Source: an uncultured Roseobacter sp. (GTDB taxonomy: Bacteria > Pseudomonadota > Alphaproteobacteria > Rhodobacterales > Rhodobacteraceae). From it: DNA of 64,000 nucleotides. Positions 25,278 to 34,718 of the stretch are shown piece by piece; the first letter of the stretch is position 1; each line of letters starts with the position of its first letter. Location of the stretch: assembly GCF_947499265.1 (NCBI RefSeq), contig NZ_CANMNK010000006.1, positions 372,001 to 436,000 on the forward strand. The letters run 5' to 3'. Below the pieces are notes generated by a model. It was not told the origin of the DNA, did not search any database, and worked only from the letters and a program-made list of their open reading frames with translations. The translations under genes were made by a program, and so were the position numbers.

Positions 25278-26065
25278 AGGACATGGCGCCGGACACGGGC
25301 GTGCTGCTCTCGGTGCGCGGCCTCTCCAAATTCTACGGGCCTCGAATTGGCTGCAAGGATGTCAGCTTTGACCTCTATCCCGGCGAGGTCATGGGCATCG
25401 TCGGCGAGAGCGGGTCGGGTAAATCGACCTTGCTGAATTGTCTGGCGGGGCATTTGCCGACGGATCATGGCGAGGTGCTGTTTTCGGGCCGTGACGGCGG
25501 CTTGCGCGACACATTGCAAATGTCGGAACCGGAGCGTCGCATGCTGGGGCGCACCGATTGGGCCTTCGTGCATCAGCACGCGCGCGATGGTCTGCGCATG
25601 AATGTGTCGGCGGGCGGCAATGTCGGTGAAAGGCAGATGGCCGTTGGTGCGCGTCACTATGGGGCGATCCGGGACAGCGCCATCGATTGGTTGGGCCGGG
25701 TCGAGATCGCGGAGGATCGCATTGATGATCGGCCAACGGCCTTTTCGGGCGGCATGCAGCAACGGCTGCAAATCGCGCGCAATCTGATCACCGGGCCGCG
25801 GCTGGTCTTCATGGATGAACCCACCGGCGGGCTGGATGTCTCCGTGCAGGCGCGGCTGCTGGATTTGCTGCGCGGTCTGGTGCGGGAAATGGGTCTGTCT
25901 GCGGTGATTGTCACTCATGACCTTGCGGTGGTGCGGCTGCTGGCGGACCGGCTGATGGTGATGAAAGACGGCCATGTGGTCGAAACCGGCCTGACCGATC
26001 AGGTGCTGGACGACCCGCAACATGGCTATACGCAGCTGCTGGTCAGCTCGGTTTTGCAGGTGTGA
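25274..26065 (+). CDS. phnK: C-P lyase complex ATP-binding protein PhnK
   Basis: ABC-type ATPase of 263 residues that binds the PhnGHIJ core at PhnJ rather than serving a transporter. Walker A GESGSGKST, signature FSGGMQQRLQIARNL, Walker B LVFMDEPTGGLDV and the switch histidine in VIVTHDLAVV are present. The start at 25274 is set by the ATGA overlap with phnJ. Precedes phnL by 7 bp. Confidence 0.96.
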   Translation: MKDMAPDTGVLLSVRGLSKFYGPRIGCKDVSFDLYPGEVMGIVGESGSGKSTLLNCLAGHLPTDHGEVLFSGRDGGLRDTLQMSEPERRMLGRTDWAFVHQHARDGLRMNVSAGGNVGERQMAVGARHYGAIRDSAIDWLGRVEIAEDRIDDRPTAFSGGMQQRLQIARNLITGPRLVFMDEPTGGLDVSVQARLLDLLRGLVREMGLSAVIVTHDLAVVRLLADRLMVMKDGHVVETGLTDQVLDDPQHGYTQLLVSSVLQV

Positions 26066-26072
26066 GGCAGCT

Positions 26073-26753
26073 ATGATTGAACTTCGCAATGTGTCCAAGG
26101 AATTCGTGCTGCACAATCAGGACAGCGCGGTCATCCCCGTCATGCAGGGGGCCGAGTTGCAGGTACACCCGGGCGAATGTGTGGCACTGACCGGCAATTC
26201 AGGCGCTGGGAAATCCACCCTGATGCGTATGGTTTATGGCAACTACCTGGCTGATGACGGGGCTATCGTCGTGGATGGCGTGGACCTGGTGCAGGCGGAA
26301 CCGCGCGCCATTCTGAGCTTGCGGCGCCAGTCGCTTGGCTACGTCAGCCAGTTTTTGCGTGTGGTCCCCCGGGTGCCCACCTTGGAGGTTGTGGCCGAGC
26401 CACTGCTACGGCTCCGGGTCGAGCGGGATGCGGCGATAGCCCGGGCGGAGGAGCTGCTGATGCTGCTGAACCTGCCGCAACGGCTATGGTCGCTCAGCCC
26501 CATCACCTTTTCCGGTGGTGAGCAGCAGCGCGTCAACATTGCCCGCGGGTTTGCTCATAGCTATCCGGCATTGTTGCTGGATGAACCGACCGCGAGCCTT
26601 GATCCGCTGAACCGGGCCGTCGTCCTGTCGCTGATCGAAGCAGCCAAGGCACGCGGTGCGGCCATTCTGGGCATTTTCCATGACGCCGAGGCGCGCGCAC
26701 AGGTCTGCGATCGTAGCATCGACGTGTCGCAATTCACCCCAAGGGCCGCGTAG
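26073..26753 (+). CDS. phnL: C-P lyase complex ATP-binding protein PhnL
   Basis: Second ABC-type ATPase of the C-P lyase system, 226 residues. Starts MIELRNVSKEFVLHNQ; Walker A GNSGAGKST, signature FSGGEQQRVNIARGF, Walker B LLLDEPTASLDP. With PhnK it forms a double ATPase layer on the core complex. An upstream in-frame ATG would overlap phnK by 44 bp and has no ribosome site. Its stop directly abuts phnN. Confidence 0.96.
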   Translation: MIELRNVSKEFVLHNQDSAVIPVMQGAELQVHPGECVALTGNSGAGKSTLMRMVYGNYLADDGAIVVDGVDLVQAEPRAILSLRRQSLGYVSQFLRVVPRVPTLEVVAEPLLRLRVERDAAIARAEELLMLLNLPQRLWSLSPITFSGGEQQRVNIARGFAHSYPALLLDEPTASLDPLNRAVVLSLIEAAKARGAAILGIFHDAEARAQVCDRSIDVSQFTPRAA

Positions 26754-27296
26754 ATGGCGGGGCGGCTCATCGGTGTTGTCGGCCCCTCAGGGGTGGGCAA
26801 GGATTCCGTGATGGAAGGCCTGTGTGCCATGCGCCCCGATCTGCATCGGGTGCGGCGCTGTATCACCCGGGCCGCGGATGCCGGGGGAGAGGATTTCCAG
26901 GCCGTAACCCCGGAGCAATTCGCGCGCATGCAGGCGCGGGGGGATTTCACCCTGTGGTGGGGTGCCCATGATCTGCGCTACGGGATACCCGCCGCGGTGC
27001 ATGATGTGCTGACGCGCGGGCAGGATGCGATTGTGAATCTGTCGCGCGGCGTGTTGCGGGAGGCTCAGGCGAGGTTCGCGCATTTCCATGTGATTTCCCT
27101 GACCGCCGCCCCAGAGGTTCTGGCCGAGCGTCTGGCCCGGCGCGGGCGTGAGACCCCGGGCGACATTGCCAACCGGCTGGCGCGCGAGGCGCTGGACTTG
27201 CCCAAAACGCTCGACATCGTCGAGATCCGCAATGACCGCCCGTTGGAGGCCACGCTGGCCGAGATCGCCGCGCTCTATTTTCCGGCCAATGTGTAG
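26754..27296 (+). CDS. phnN: Ribose 1,5-bisphosphate phosphokinase
   Basis: Kinase of 180 residues converting ribose 1,5-bisphosphate to PRPP with ATP, salvaging the ribose left by C-P lyase. Guanylate kinase-like fold: P-loop GPSGVGKDSV (about 8-17), RRCITRAADAGGEDF and FTLWWGAHDLRYGIP. Begins immediately after the phnL stop. Its 3' end overlaps the convergent DUF1045 gene by 22 bp. Confidence 0.95.
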   Translation: MAGRLIGVVGPSGVGKDSVMEGLCAMRPDLHRVRRCITRAADAGGEDFQAVTPEQFARMQARGDFTLWWGAHDLRYGIPAAVHDVLTRGQDAIVNLSRGVLREAQARFAHFHVISLTAAPEVLAERLARRGRETPGDIANRLAREALDLPKTLDIVEIRNDRPLEATLAEIAALYFPANV

Positions 27297-27940
27297 CGGT
27301 GGATTTCGTGAAACATCCCCGCCTCCCCTTCGCCCACAAGTGTGAGGCTATCGACCCTGAAAGGCCGCGGCGGCAGATCGCCGAAATGCGCATTGGCGTC
27401 CGCCATCACCTTGCCTCTGAGTTCGCGGGGCAGGGGGCCGGTCAAGGTCATGTGAAATTTGAAGGCCTCCATCACATAGGGATAGCCCCATTGGCGCAGG
27501 TTTTCCTCTTGCAACTCGGTCAATCTGGATTGCTTCCGCCGCGCCAGCTCCGCATCGGTGGGGGGCGCGCGAAATGCATCGAGATCGCGCACCACACAGG
27601 CCGCCATGCCCGCCAAGGCGCGCGTATCGCCCACCGGGGTCAGCGCAAGGAACGACCCGAGCTGTGTCAGCGTCAGCCCATCCAGCGCAACGGGGCGCAA
27701 CGCCTGGCTCAACTGATCCAGTGCCGACATCAGGGCCTCGACGCTTTGGCCCTGCGCAAGTCGAAACGGTGGCTTGAGCGTGCCATGAAACCCGTATTTG
27801 CGGGGCCGCGCGGTGATCTCGTCCGCCGACGCGCCGATGGTGCGTCCGCGCGCAATGTCCCACCCCAGCCAAGCGGCGCCAGCATCCGCAAAAGCCCCTG
27901 GGCGGGGCGTGAAATAGATGCCATAGCGGGTGAATTCCAT
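27275..27940 (-). CDS. DUF1045 phosphonate-metabolism protein (2H phosphoesterase-like)
   Basis: Protein of 221 residues of the DUF1045 family found in phosphonate operons. It carries the two HxT motifs of 2H phosphoesterases: HGTLKPPF (about residue 48) and HMTLTGPL (about residue 165). The start at 27940 (MEFTRYGIYFTPRPG) is preferred to one 12 codons upstream; AAGGA precedes it. No phnP gene is visible here, and PhnP opens the cyclic phosphate made by PhnJ; a 2H enzyme could in principle do the same or act on its product (inference). It overlaps phnN tail to tail and is divergent from phnM. Confidence 0.88.
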   Translation of the reverse strand: MEFTRYGIYFTPRPGAFADAGAAWLGWDIARGRTIGASADEITARPRKYGFHGTLKPPFRLAQGQSVEALMSALDQLSQALRPVALDGLTLTQLGSFLALTPVGDTRALAGMAACVVRDLDAFRAPPTDAELARRKQSRLTELQEENLRQWGYPYVMEAFKFHMTLTGPLPRELRGKVMADANAHFGDLPPRPFRVDSLTLVGEGEAGMFHEIHRYTLAGK

Positions 27941-27993
27941 CGGTCTTTGTCCTTCGTCTTCCCAACTTCCTTGCACGTCAGGTTAACACGCCC

Positions 27994-29139
27994 ATGACAT
28001 CTCAGACCATCTTCGCCAATGCCAAAATCGTGCTGCCCGACGAGGTGGTTCATGGCGCTGTGACCATTGAGGATACGCTGATCACGGCGATTGATCCGGG
28101 CGCGACGGTGCCCGCAGGTGCGATTGATTGCGAGGGCGATTTCCTCAGCCCGGGTCTGATCGAGTTGCACACCGACAACCTTGAGCGTCATCTGATGCCA
28201 CGGCCCAAAGTGGACTGGCCCCATGACGCGGCGATTGTCGCCCATGATACGGAGCTTGCCGGGGTGGGCATTACAACCGTGTTTGATGCGCTGCGTGTCG
28301 GGTCGATTCTGTCCAAGTCCCCCAGCCGCTATCCGCGCTATGCCCGTAAGCTGGCGGATGAGATCGAAAACATGCGCGTCCGGGGTGCCCTGCGCATCTC
28401 TCATCATCTGCACCTGCGCGCGGAGGTCTGCTCCGAAACGCTGCCCGATGAACTCAGTGAATTTGGCCCTGACGACCGGGTTGGCATCGTGTCCCTGATG
28501 GATCACACACCCGGCCAGCGGCAGTTTCGCGACATGGAAAAGTTCGAGGCCTATATCCGCGGCAAACGCGGCATGAGCGCGGATGATTTCCAGACCCATG
28601 TGGCGCATTTGACGGATCTGCGCGCCAGATTGGGCACCCTGCACGAAGAGGCCACGGTTTCTGCCACCGCTCGGCTCGGGGCCACCCTTGCCAGCCACGA
28701 CGACACCACGGCGGCGCAAGTCACCACATCTGCCGGGTTCGGCGTCAGCGTCGCCGAATTTCCGACAACGCTGGAGGCGGCGCAGGCCTGTCGCGACCGG
28801 CATATTCAGATCATCATGGGCGCGCCCAATCTCGTGCGTGGCGGATCGCATTCCGGCAATATCGCCGCCCGGTCGCTCGCTGAAGAAAGTCTGCTTGATG
28901 TCCTGTCGTCTGACTACGTGCCTGCCGCGCTGCTCAAGGGGGCGGTGAAACTGGGCGCGATCTGGGGTGATATGGCGCGCGGCCTGGCCACGGTCACCTG
29001 CAACCCTGCGGCGGGCATTCATCTGGAGGATCGTGGCAGGATTGCGCCGGGGTTACGCGCGGATCTCACGCGGTTCTGCGTGATCGGCGACGCGCCGATT
29101 GTGCGCGGCGTGTGGTCAAACGGGCGCAGGGTCAGTTGA
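27994..29139 (+). CDS. phnM: Alpha-D-ribose 1-methylphosphonate 5-triphosphate diphosphatase
   Basis: Amidohydrolase of 381 residues that removes pyrophosphate from ribose 1-alkylphosphonate 5-triphosphate, giving the PhnJ substrate. Canonical motifs: ELHTDNLERH (57-66), DHTPGQRQF (170-178), SHDD (234-237), VRGGSHSGN (281-289), SSDYVP. Compared with E. coli PhnM all these are kept, so this is the housekeeping copy; the gene at 20097 is the divergent one. It starts 53 bp from the divergent DUF1045 gene. Confidence 0.97.
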   Translation: MTSQTIFANAKIVLPDEVVHGAVTIEDTLITAIDPGATVPAGAIDCEGDFLSPGLIELHTDNLERHLMPRPKVDWPHDAAIVAHDTELAGVGITTVFDALRVGSILSKSPSRYPRYARKLADEIENMRVRGALRISHHLHLRAEVCSETLPDELSEFGPDDRVGIVSLMDHTPGQRQFRDMEKFEAYIRGKRGMSADDFQTHVAHLTDLRARLGTLHEEATVSATARLGATLASHDDTTAAQVTTSAGFGVSVAEFPTTLEAAQACRDRHIQIIMGAPNLVRGGSHSGNIAARSLAEESLLDVLSSDYVPAALLKGAVKLGAIWGDMARGLATVTCNPAAGIHLEDRGRIAPGLRADLTRFCVIGDAPIVRGVWSNGRRVS

Positions 29140-29226
29140 CAGCAACGCGCGTCTGAATGCCTCTTGCCAATCTGGTCCGGCTCTGGCCTGATCCGCGCAA
29201 TTCAGGTCGCTTGGAAGGATCACAGA

Positions 29227-30189
29227 ATGCGCGCGATGCAAGTCACCGAACTCGGTCAACCGCTAAGCCTGCAGGACATTCCAAAACCCGCGCCAGCGGC
29301 AGAGCAGGTGCAGGTCAAAGTGCACACCTGCGGGCTGAACTTTGGCGATCTGCTGATCATCAAGGGCACCTATCAGGAAAAGCCGGAATTGCCGTTCACG
29401 CTTGGCATGGAGCTTTGCGGCACGGTGACGGAGGTTGGTGAAGGTGTCACCGATTTGCGGGTCGGACAGCGTGTCGCGGCCTATTGTGGCTTTAATGCTC
29501 TGGCGGATTTCGCCGCCATTCCCGCCAACATTTGCGTGCCGATCCCGGATGAGATGACCGACGAGGATGCGGCCGCCTTTCTGATTGCCTATGGCACCAG
29601 CCATGTCGCGCTCGACTACAAGGCGCATTTGCAGCCGGGGGAGCGGCTCCTGGTTCTGGGCGCGTCGGGTGGCGTGGGGCTGACGGCGGTTGAACTTGGC
29701 AAACTGATGGGGGCCGAGGTCATTGCGGTTGCGCGTGGCGAGGACAAGCTGGCCGTTGCCAAATCCATGGGGGCCGATCACCTGATCAATTCAGAAACCG
29801 ATGACATTCGGGAGGTGGTCAAGTCGCTGGGCGGGGCTGATGTGGTCTATGATCCGATCGGTGGCGACCAGTTCAAGGCCGCCCTGCGCGCCTGCAACCC
29901 CGAAGCGCGGTTGATTCCGCTTGGCTTTGCCTCCGGCGAGGTGCCGCAAATACCCGCCAATCATCTGCTGGTCAAAAACCTGACAGTCATTGGGTTCTAC
30001 TGGGGCGGATACACACGCGTGAACCCAAAGGTGCTGACTGACAGTTTTGCAGAACTGACACGGTGGTATGTCGCGGGCAAGATCAAGCCACATGTCAGCA
30101 ATGTGCTGCCGTTGGAGCAATCGAACGAAGCTTTGGATTTACTTAAAACCCGCAAGGCGACAGGGAAGGTCGTGGTTCGGGTGGACTGA
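29227..30189 (+). CDS. NADPH:quinone oxidoreductase-type (zeta-crystallin) dehydrogenase
   Basis: Medium-chain dehydrogenase/reductase of 320 residues, zinc-independent quinone oxidoreductase subgroup. N-terminal GroES-like domain (CGLNFGDLLIIKGTYQEKP) and a Rossmann domain with LGASGGVGLTAVELGKLMGA for NADPH. The catalytic zinc ligands of alcohol dehydrogenases are absent. The ATG at 29227 fits the family start; an upstream frame of 21 codons has no homology look. Substrate unknown. Convergent with the DMT transporter gene. Confidence 0.9.
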   Translation: MRAMQVTELGQPLSLQDIPKPAPAAEQVQVKVHTCGLNFGDLLIIKGTYQEKPELPFTLGMELCGTVTEVGEGVTDLRVGQRVAAYCGFNALADFAAIPANICVPIPDEMTDEDAAAFLIAYGTSHVALDYKAHLQPGERLLVLGASGGVGLTAVELGKLMGAEVIAVARGEDKLAVAKSMGADHLINSETDDIREVVKSLGGADVVYDPIGGDQFKAALRACNPEARLIPLGFASGEVPQIPANHLLVKNLTVIGFYWGGYTRVNPKVLTDSFAELTRWYVAGKIKPHVSNVLPLEQSNEALDLLKTRKATGKVVVRVD

Positions 30190-30236
30190 CGGCGGGGTGT
30201 TTTGCCTGCCCGCTGTGTAAGACATTTCCCTTGGGA

Positions 30237-31214
30237 TCACCGGCGCCGAACCGGCGCCCGCGCGACGATCCGTGTTTTCTGGCGCTCGCGGAGGAAGACG
30301 AACAGTCCCGATCCCAGGATCAACGCGATGCCTGCCCAGACCTCCCACACCGGCAGTTCCGCAAAGATTGCCCAGCCCCAGAACACCGCCAAGGGCAGCC
30401 CGACATACTCGAAGGGCGCCACCGTGGCAGCATCTGCCAAGCGGTAGGCCTGGCTCAGGCAATAGCCGACGACGGCCGCATTGGCGCCCATGCCAATCAT
30501 CCACCACCAATCCTGCGGCGTGGGCCAGACCCAGGCGCGCAGCAGAAACTGCCAGGACGGGTTATCGACACCTTCGGCAAAGCGGCCATCGCCCGCCACG
30601 ACGAAAAAGCCCAGTGAGACCACAATAAACGTGGCCTGAATATAGACCGAAAGCGCGGAGGCCTTGCTTTCCACGCCCAGCTTTCGGGTCATCAGCTGGT
30701 TCAGCGCATAGGTCAGCGCGGCGAGCACCGGCAGCAGCAGCACCAGCCGCGAGGCCTGCAGGCTGTCCGCGTCCACCCAGGGGCGCTGCATGATCACGAC
30801 GCCCGCAAATCCAACGAGCACGGCGCTCATGCGGATGATCCCGACCTTCTCGCCCAGGATCGGGATCGACAGCATGGTGATAAAAAGGGGGGCCGCAAAA
30901 AACAGCGCCGTGGCATCGGCGAGTGGGATCGCGGCCAGCGCTACGAAATAGCTCATATTGGCAACGACGATCAGCAAGCCGCGCAGAATGTGCAGAAACG
31001 GTCTGCGGGTTTTCAGGATGTGCCACCCGCCCTCCATCTGCACCATGATCAGGGAAAACAAGATCCCGATCCCGGAGCGCAGAAAGACGATTTCATGCAG
31101 GGGATAGCCGCCAGATAACTGCTTGATCAGCATATCGTTGATCGAAATCGCAGTGACCCCTGCCAGAACAAACAGGATCGCGAGGCCTGCGCGATTTTGG
31201 GGTTGAGCTGTCAT
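30237..31214 (-). CDS. DMT-superfamily (EamA) transporter
   Basis: Ten-helix drug/metabolite transporter of 325 residues with two EamA repeats (about 10-150 and 160-305). The first repeat shows LFVLAGVTAISINDMLIKQLSGGYPLHEIVFLRS, typical of RhaT/EamA exporters; the tail is basic (RERQKTR). The ATG at 31214 is taken; a TTG two codons earlier is possible. Stands alone between convergent and divergent neighbours. Substrate unknown. Confidence 0.9.
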   Translation of the reverse strand: MTAQPQNRAGLAILFVLAGVTAISINDMLIKQLSGGYPLHEIVFLRSGIGILFSLIMVQMEGGWHILKTRRPFLHILRGLLIVVANMSYFVALAAIPLADATALFFAAPLFITMLSIPILGEKVGIIRMSAVLVGFAGVVIMQRPWVDADSLQASRLVLLLPVLAALTYALNQLMTRKLGVESKASALSVYIQATFIVVSLGFFVVAGDGRFAEGVDNPSWQFLLRAWVWPTPQDWWWMIGMGANAAVVGYCLSQAYRLADAATVAPFEYVGLPLAVFWGWAIFAELPVWEVWAGIALILGSGLFVFLRERQKTRIVARAPVRRR

Positions 31215-31337
31215 GCGCAAGACCTATCAGGCCTGCGGGTGCTGTCGAGCGAAGAAACGACATTGCCGAAATCGCGTTGGCGCATCTGAAAGCTCTGGGC
31301 TAGAACAGTCCAAACGCCCCTTGAGAGGAGACAGCCC

Positions 31338-31862
31338 ATGCAGATGTCCGATACCCGCCAGATTGCCGCAACCCCGGCAGAGGTCTATGCCGCGCTGCTC
31401 TCGCCCGAGGTGTTGGAGGCCTGTGTGCCCGGTGCCCAAGACGTCACAGGATCGCCCGAGGAAGGCTTTGAGGCGACAGTTGTGCAGAAAGTCGGACCCG
31501 TGAAAGCGACATTCAAGGGCGCGGTGACGCTATCGGATATGATACCAAACGAAACCTTGACCATTTCTGGCGAAGGCAAGGGCGGGGCTGCAGGTTTTGC
31601 CAAGGGCGGGGCGGAGGTGCGCATGGTGGCCAAGGATGGCGGCACCGAACTGTCCTATGATGTCGAGGCGAAAGTCGGCGGCAAGCTGGCTCAGCTCGGC
31701 AGCCGGATCATCGATGGCTTTGCCAAAAAGATGGCGGATCAGTTTTTCTCCAACCTGCAAAGCACCCTCGAAGGGCCTGCAGCGGAAGGTGAGGCGCTGG
31801 CCGAAGATGCCTCCGAAGAGGAGAAAAAGGGTTGGTTGAAGCGGCTGACCGGCAAGTCCTGA
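31338..31862 (+). CDS. CoxG-like SRPBCC protein
   Basis: SRPBCC/CoxG family protein of 174 residues. Residues 1-145 carry the lipid-binding-type fold (IAATPAEVYAALLSPEVLEACVPG, DGGTELSYDVEAKVGGKLAQLGSRIIDG); the last 25 residues are acidic then basic (SEEEKKGWLKRL). CoxG proteins are linked to membrane recruitment of carbon monoxide dehydrogenase-type molybdenum enzymes, but no cox genes are adjacent. GGAG ribosome site. Function here is uncertain. Confidence 0.85.
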   Translation: MQMSDTRQIAATPAEVYAALLSPEVLEACVPGAQDVTGSPEEGFEATVVQKVGPVKATFKGAVTLSDMIPNETLTISGEGKGGAAGFAKGGAEVRMVAKDGGTELSYDVEAKVGGKLAQLGSRIIDGFAKKMADQFFSNLQSTLEGPAAEGEALAEDASEEEKKGWLKRLTGKS

Positions 31863-31978
31863 GCATCGTATCAGTGCGCAGAAGCGCAATGACGCCGCGT
31901 TGTCTGTGCATCGTTGCGCTGTTGTTTCGGTGGGGCGCGCATTAAGTTCCCGCGGAACAGGTAGAGGATCAATCCAGC

Positions 31979-32917
31979 ATGGCGCCCATTCTCAATATTT
32001 CTGACCTGCGCAAATCCTACGCTGATGGGTTTGAGGCGCTCAAAGGTGTCAGTCTGCAGATCGAGACCGGTGAAATCATCGCCCTTCTGGGCCCCAATGG
32101 TGCGGGAAAGACAACGCTGATTTCCACCATTTGCGGCATCACCACGGCGACCTCCGGGTCGGTGACTGTGGGCGGTCACGATATTCTGAGCGAGTATCGC
32201 GCGGCGCGTGCGATGATCGGGCTGGTCCCGCAGGAGATCAACCTTGAACCTTTCGAGAAAGTGATCAACACGGTGCGGTTTTCCCGCGGGCTGTTTGGCA
32301 AGCCATCTGACGATGCGGCGTTGGAGCGTATCTTGCGGCAGCTGTCGCTCTGGGACAAGCGCGACAACCAGATCCGCGAGCTGTCGGGCGGGATGAAACG
32401 CCGGGTGCTGATCGCCAAGGCGCTCAGCCATGAGCCGCGGCTGCTGTTCCTCGATGAGCCCACCGCCGGGGTCGATGTGGAGTTGCGCAAGGACATGTGG
32501 GAGATTGTCGAGGGGCTGAAGGCCGATGGTGTGACGATCGTACTGACCACGCATTACATCGAGGAGGCCGAAGCGATTGCCGACCGCGTGGGGGTGATTG
32601 CCAAGGGTGAATTGCTGCTAGTCGAAGACAAGGCCAGCCTGATGGCTCGCATGGGGCAAAAACAGCTCGATGTGCAACTGTCGGAGCCCTTGGATGAGGT
32701 GCCCGCAGCCCTGGCCAAGTACAACCTGACCCTCTGCGACAACAACCGCACGCTGACCTACAGCTACGATACGCGGGCAGAACGTACTGGCATCACCAAA
32801 CTGCTGTCGGATGTCTCTGCTGCCGGTCTGGTCCTGCGCGATGTGGTCACACGGCAGAGCAGCCTGGAGGATATCTTCGTAGGTCTGGTACATGATGAAG
32901 AGGAGGCGGCGTTATGA
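31979..32917 (+). CDS. ABC-2 type transporter ATP-binding protein
   Basis: ATPase of 312 residues of the ABC-2 exporter class. Walker [10 protein letters not shown], signature [15 protein letters not shown], Walker [13 protein letters not shown], switch histidine in [11 protein letters not shown]-terminal extension of about 85 residues follows. Its stop overlaps the permease gene by 4 bp. Resembles the E. coli YadG/YadH pair; cargo unknown. Confidence 0.94.
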   Translation: MAPILNISDLRKSYADGFEALKGVSLQIETGEIIALLGPNGAGKTTLISTICGITTATSGSVTVGGHDILSEYRAARAMIGLVPQEINLEPFEKVINTVRFSRGLFGKPSDDAALERILRQLSLWDKRDNQIRELSGGMKRRVLIAKALSHEPRLLFLDEPTAGVDVELRKDMWEIVEGLKADGVTIVLTTHYIEEAEAIADRVGVIAKGELLLVEDKASLMARMGQKQLDVQLSEPLDEVPAALAKYNLTLCDNNRTLTYSYDTRAERTGITKLLSDVSAAGLVLRDVVTRQSSLEDIFVGLVHDEEEAAL

Positions 32918-33675
32918 ACTGGACAGCGATCAAGGCAATATATCTTTTTGAAATGGCACGTTTCTTCCGCACCCTGGCGCAGAGTTTCATTTCGCCGGTG
33001 CTGTCGACCTGCCTGTACTTCGTGGTCTTTGGCGCTGCCATCGGCAGCCGCATTCAGGAGGTGGATGGCGTCAGCTATGGGGCCTTCATCGTTCCGGGTC
33101 TGATCATGCTCTCGGTGATCACACAGGCGATTTCGAACGCCTCCTTCGGCATCTATTTCCCGAAGTTCATCGGCACGATTTACGAGTTGCTTTCCGCCCC
33201 GGTGAGCTTTCTGGAGATCGTCGCCGGCTATGTCGGCGCCGCCGCCACCAAGGCGCTGTTCATCGGGGTCATTATCCTGATCACGGCATTCTTTTTTGTC
33301 GACGTGAACATCGCGCACCCTGTCGCCATGATCGCATTCCTGGTGCTGACCTGTCTCAGCTTTGCGCTTCTGGGCTTTATCATCGGCATCTGGGCGGGGA
33401 ATTTCGAACAGCTGCAACTTGTCCCGCTGCTCATTGTCACACCTCTGGTTTTCCTCGGCGGGTCCTTCTATTCGATCTCGATGCTGCCCCCGATCTGGCA
33501 GACGATTTCGTTCTTTAATCCCGTCGTTTACCTCATTTCCGGCTTTCGCTGGTCGTTTTTTGGGGCGGCTGACGTGCCGATTGCGCTATCGCTCTGCGCG
33601 ATCGCCGGGTTCACGACGCTGTGCCTTCTGATCATATGGTGGATTTTCAAAACCGGCTGGCGCATTCGACAATAA
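32914..33675 (+). CDS. ABC-2 type transporter permease
   Basis: Six-helix ABC-2 membrane protein of 253 residues, partner of the ATPase just upstream (ATGA overlap). The [47 protein letters not shown] and [19 protein letters not shown] segments are typical of the family. Exports an unknown substrate, possibly a lipid or polysaccharide precursor (inference). Confidence 0.93.
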   Translation: MNWTAIKAIYLFEMARFFRTLAQSFISPVLSTCLYFVVFGAAIGSRIQEVDGVSYGAFIVPGLIMLSVITQAISNASFGIYFPKFIGTIYELLSAPVSFLEIVAGYVGAAATKALFIGVIILITAFFFVDVNIAHPVAMIAFLVLTCLSFALLGFIIGIWAGNFEQLQLVPLLIVTPLVFLGGSFYSISMLPPIWQTISFFNPVVYLISGFRWSFFGAADVPIALSLCAIAGFTTLCLLIIWWIFKTGWRIRQ

Positions 33676-33744
33676 AGACGCAGGATCAAACTCAATGGGG
33701 TCGCCACCTTGTTTGACAGGGGGTGCCATTCTACATGGGGTCAC

Positions 33745-34542
33745 ATGAAACGCTGGATACCCTTTTTGAAATCGGACCCCGTGGTCGCTGTCATCCGCCT
33801 GTCCGGGGTGATCAGCGCGTCGGGTCGTGGTGCTTTGAATGATACAAGTCTTGCGCCCGTCGTCGAAAAAGCCTTTTCGCGCGGCAAGCCTTCGGCGGTT
33901 GTGCTGGAGGTTAATTCTCCGGGGGGCAGCCCGGTACAGTCGTCGCTTATTGGCGCGCGCATCCGGCGGCTGGCGGAGGAAAAAGAGATCCCCGTGATCG
34001 CCTTTGTCGAGGACGTTGCGGCATCCGGGGGCTATTGGCTGGCCGCCGCAGCGGATGAGATTTACGCGGATGACAGCTCCGTGGTTGGTTCCATCGGCGT
34101 GATTTCCGCCTCATTTGGCGCGCATGAGTTGCTGGCACGGCAAGGGATCGAGCGCCGGGTGTATACTGCAGGCAAATCCAAATCCATGTTGGACCCCTTC
34201 CGACCGGAAAACCCCGAGGACGTTGAGCGCCTGAAAGGGTTGCTCGAAGATATCCACACCAACTTCAAGGATCACGTCAGCGCCCGCCGCAAGGGAAAGC
34301 TGCCCGAGGACCGTGACCTCTTCACCGGCGAAGTCTGGCTGGGTCGCCGCGCGATTGAGCTGGGGCTCATCGATGGCATCGGGCATCTGAAACCGATGAT
34401 GCAGGACCGCTTCGGCGAAAAGGTCAAATTCCGGCGCTATGGGGTGCGCAAACCCTTCCTGTCGCGCTTCGGCGCCCGCATGGTCGGTGACGCGCTGCAC
34501 GGGCTGGAAGAACGCAGCGCCTTCGCGCAGTTCGGTCTGTAG
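33745..34542 (+). CDS. S49-family signal peptide peptidase-like protease
   Basis: SppA/SohB-type serine protease of 265 residues acting at the membrane on signal peptides or membrane proteins. Ser-Lys dyad candidates: Ser94 in VAASGGYW and a lysine in TAGKSK (144-146). The ClpP-like core includes LEVNSPGGSPVQS and VGSIGVISASFG. It has no strong N-terminal membrane helix, so it may be peripheral. It precedes a small membrane gene and a CaCA antiporter gene on the same strand. Confidence 0.92.
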   Translation: MKRWIPFLKSDPVVAVIRLSGVISASGRGALNDTSLAPVVEKAFSRGKPSAVVLEVNSPGGSPVQSSLIGARIRRLAEEKEIPVIAFVEDVAASGGYWLAAAADEIYADDSSVVGSIGVISASFGAHELLARQGIERRVYTAGKSKSMLDPFRPENPEDVERLKGLLEDIHTNFKDHVSARRKGKLPEDRDLFTGEVWLGRRAIELGLIDGIGHLKPMMQDRFGEKVKFRRYGVRKPFLSRFGARMVGDALHGLEERSAFAQFGL

Positions 34543-34547
34543 CCTTT

Positions 34548-34718
34548 ATGATTTTCAAGATTGTCACCCTTTTCCTCGTCGTCATGGGCGTTCTGGCCAT
34601 GTTTGGCAAAATGCATTGGCTTGGCGGGAAAAGACTGGCGAATGCCAAATGCCGCCATTGCGGGCGCTACCGTATCGGGCGTGGGCCATGCGGCTGCGGC
34701 AAGGGTGATAACGCATGA
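34548..34718 (+). CDS. Small membrane protein with cysteine-rich (zinc ribbon-like) tail, 56 aa
   Basis: ATG 5 bp after the S49 stop; the TGA overlaps the antiporter start (ATGA at 34715). A single membrane helix (IFKIVTLFLVVMGVLAMF) is followed by KMHWLGGKRL and a cysteine tail: CRHCGRYRIGRGPCGCG, a CxxC-x8-CxC pattern able to bind zinc. The precise fit between two genes and the sensible topology support a real gene. Function unknown. Confidence 0.75.
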   Translation: MIFKIVTLFLVVMGVLAMFGKMHWLGGKRLANAKCRHCGRYRIGRGPCGCGKGDNA

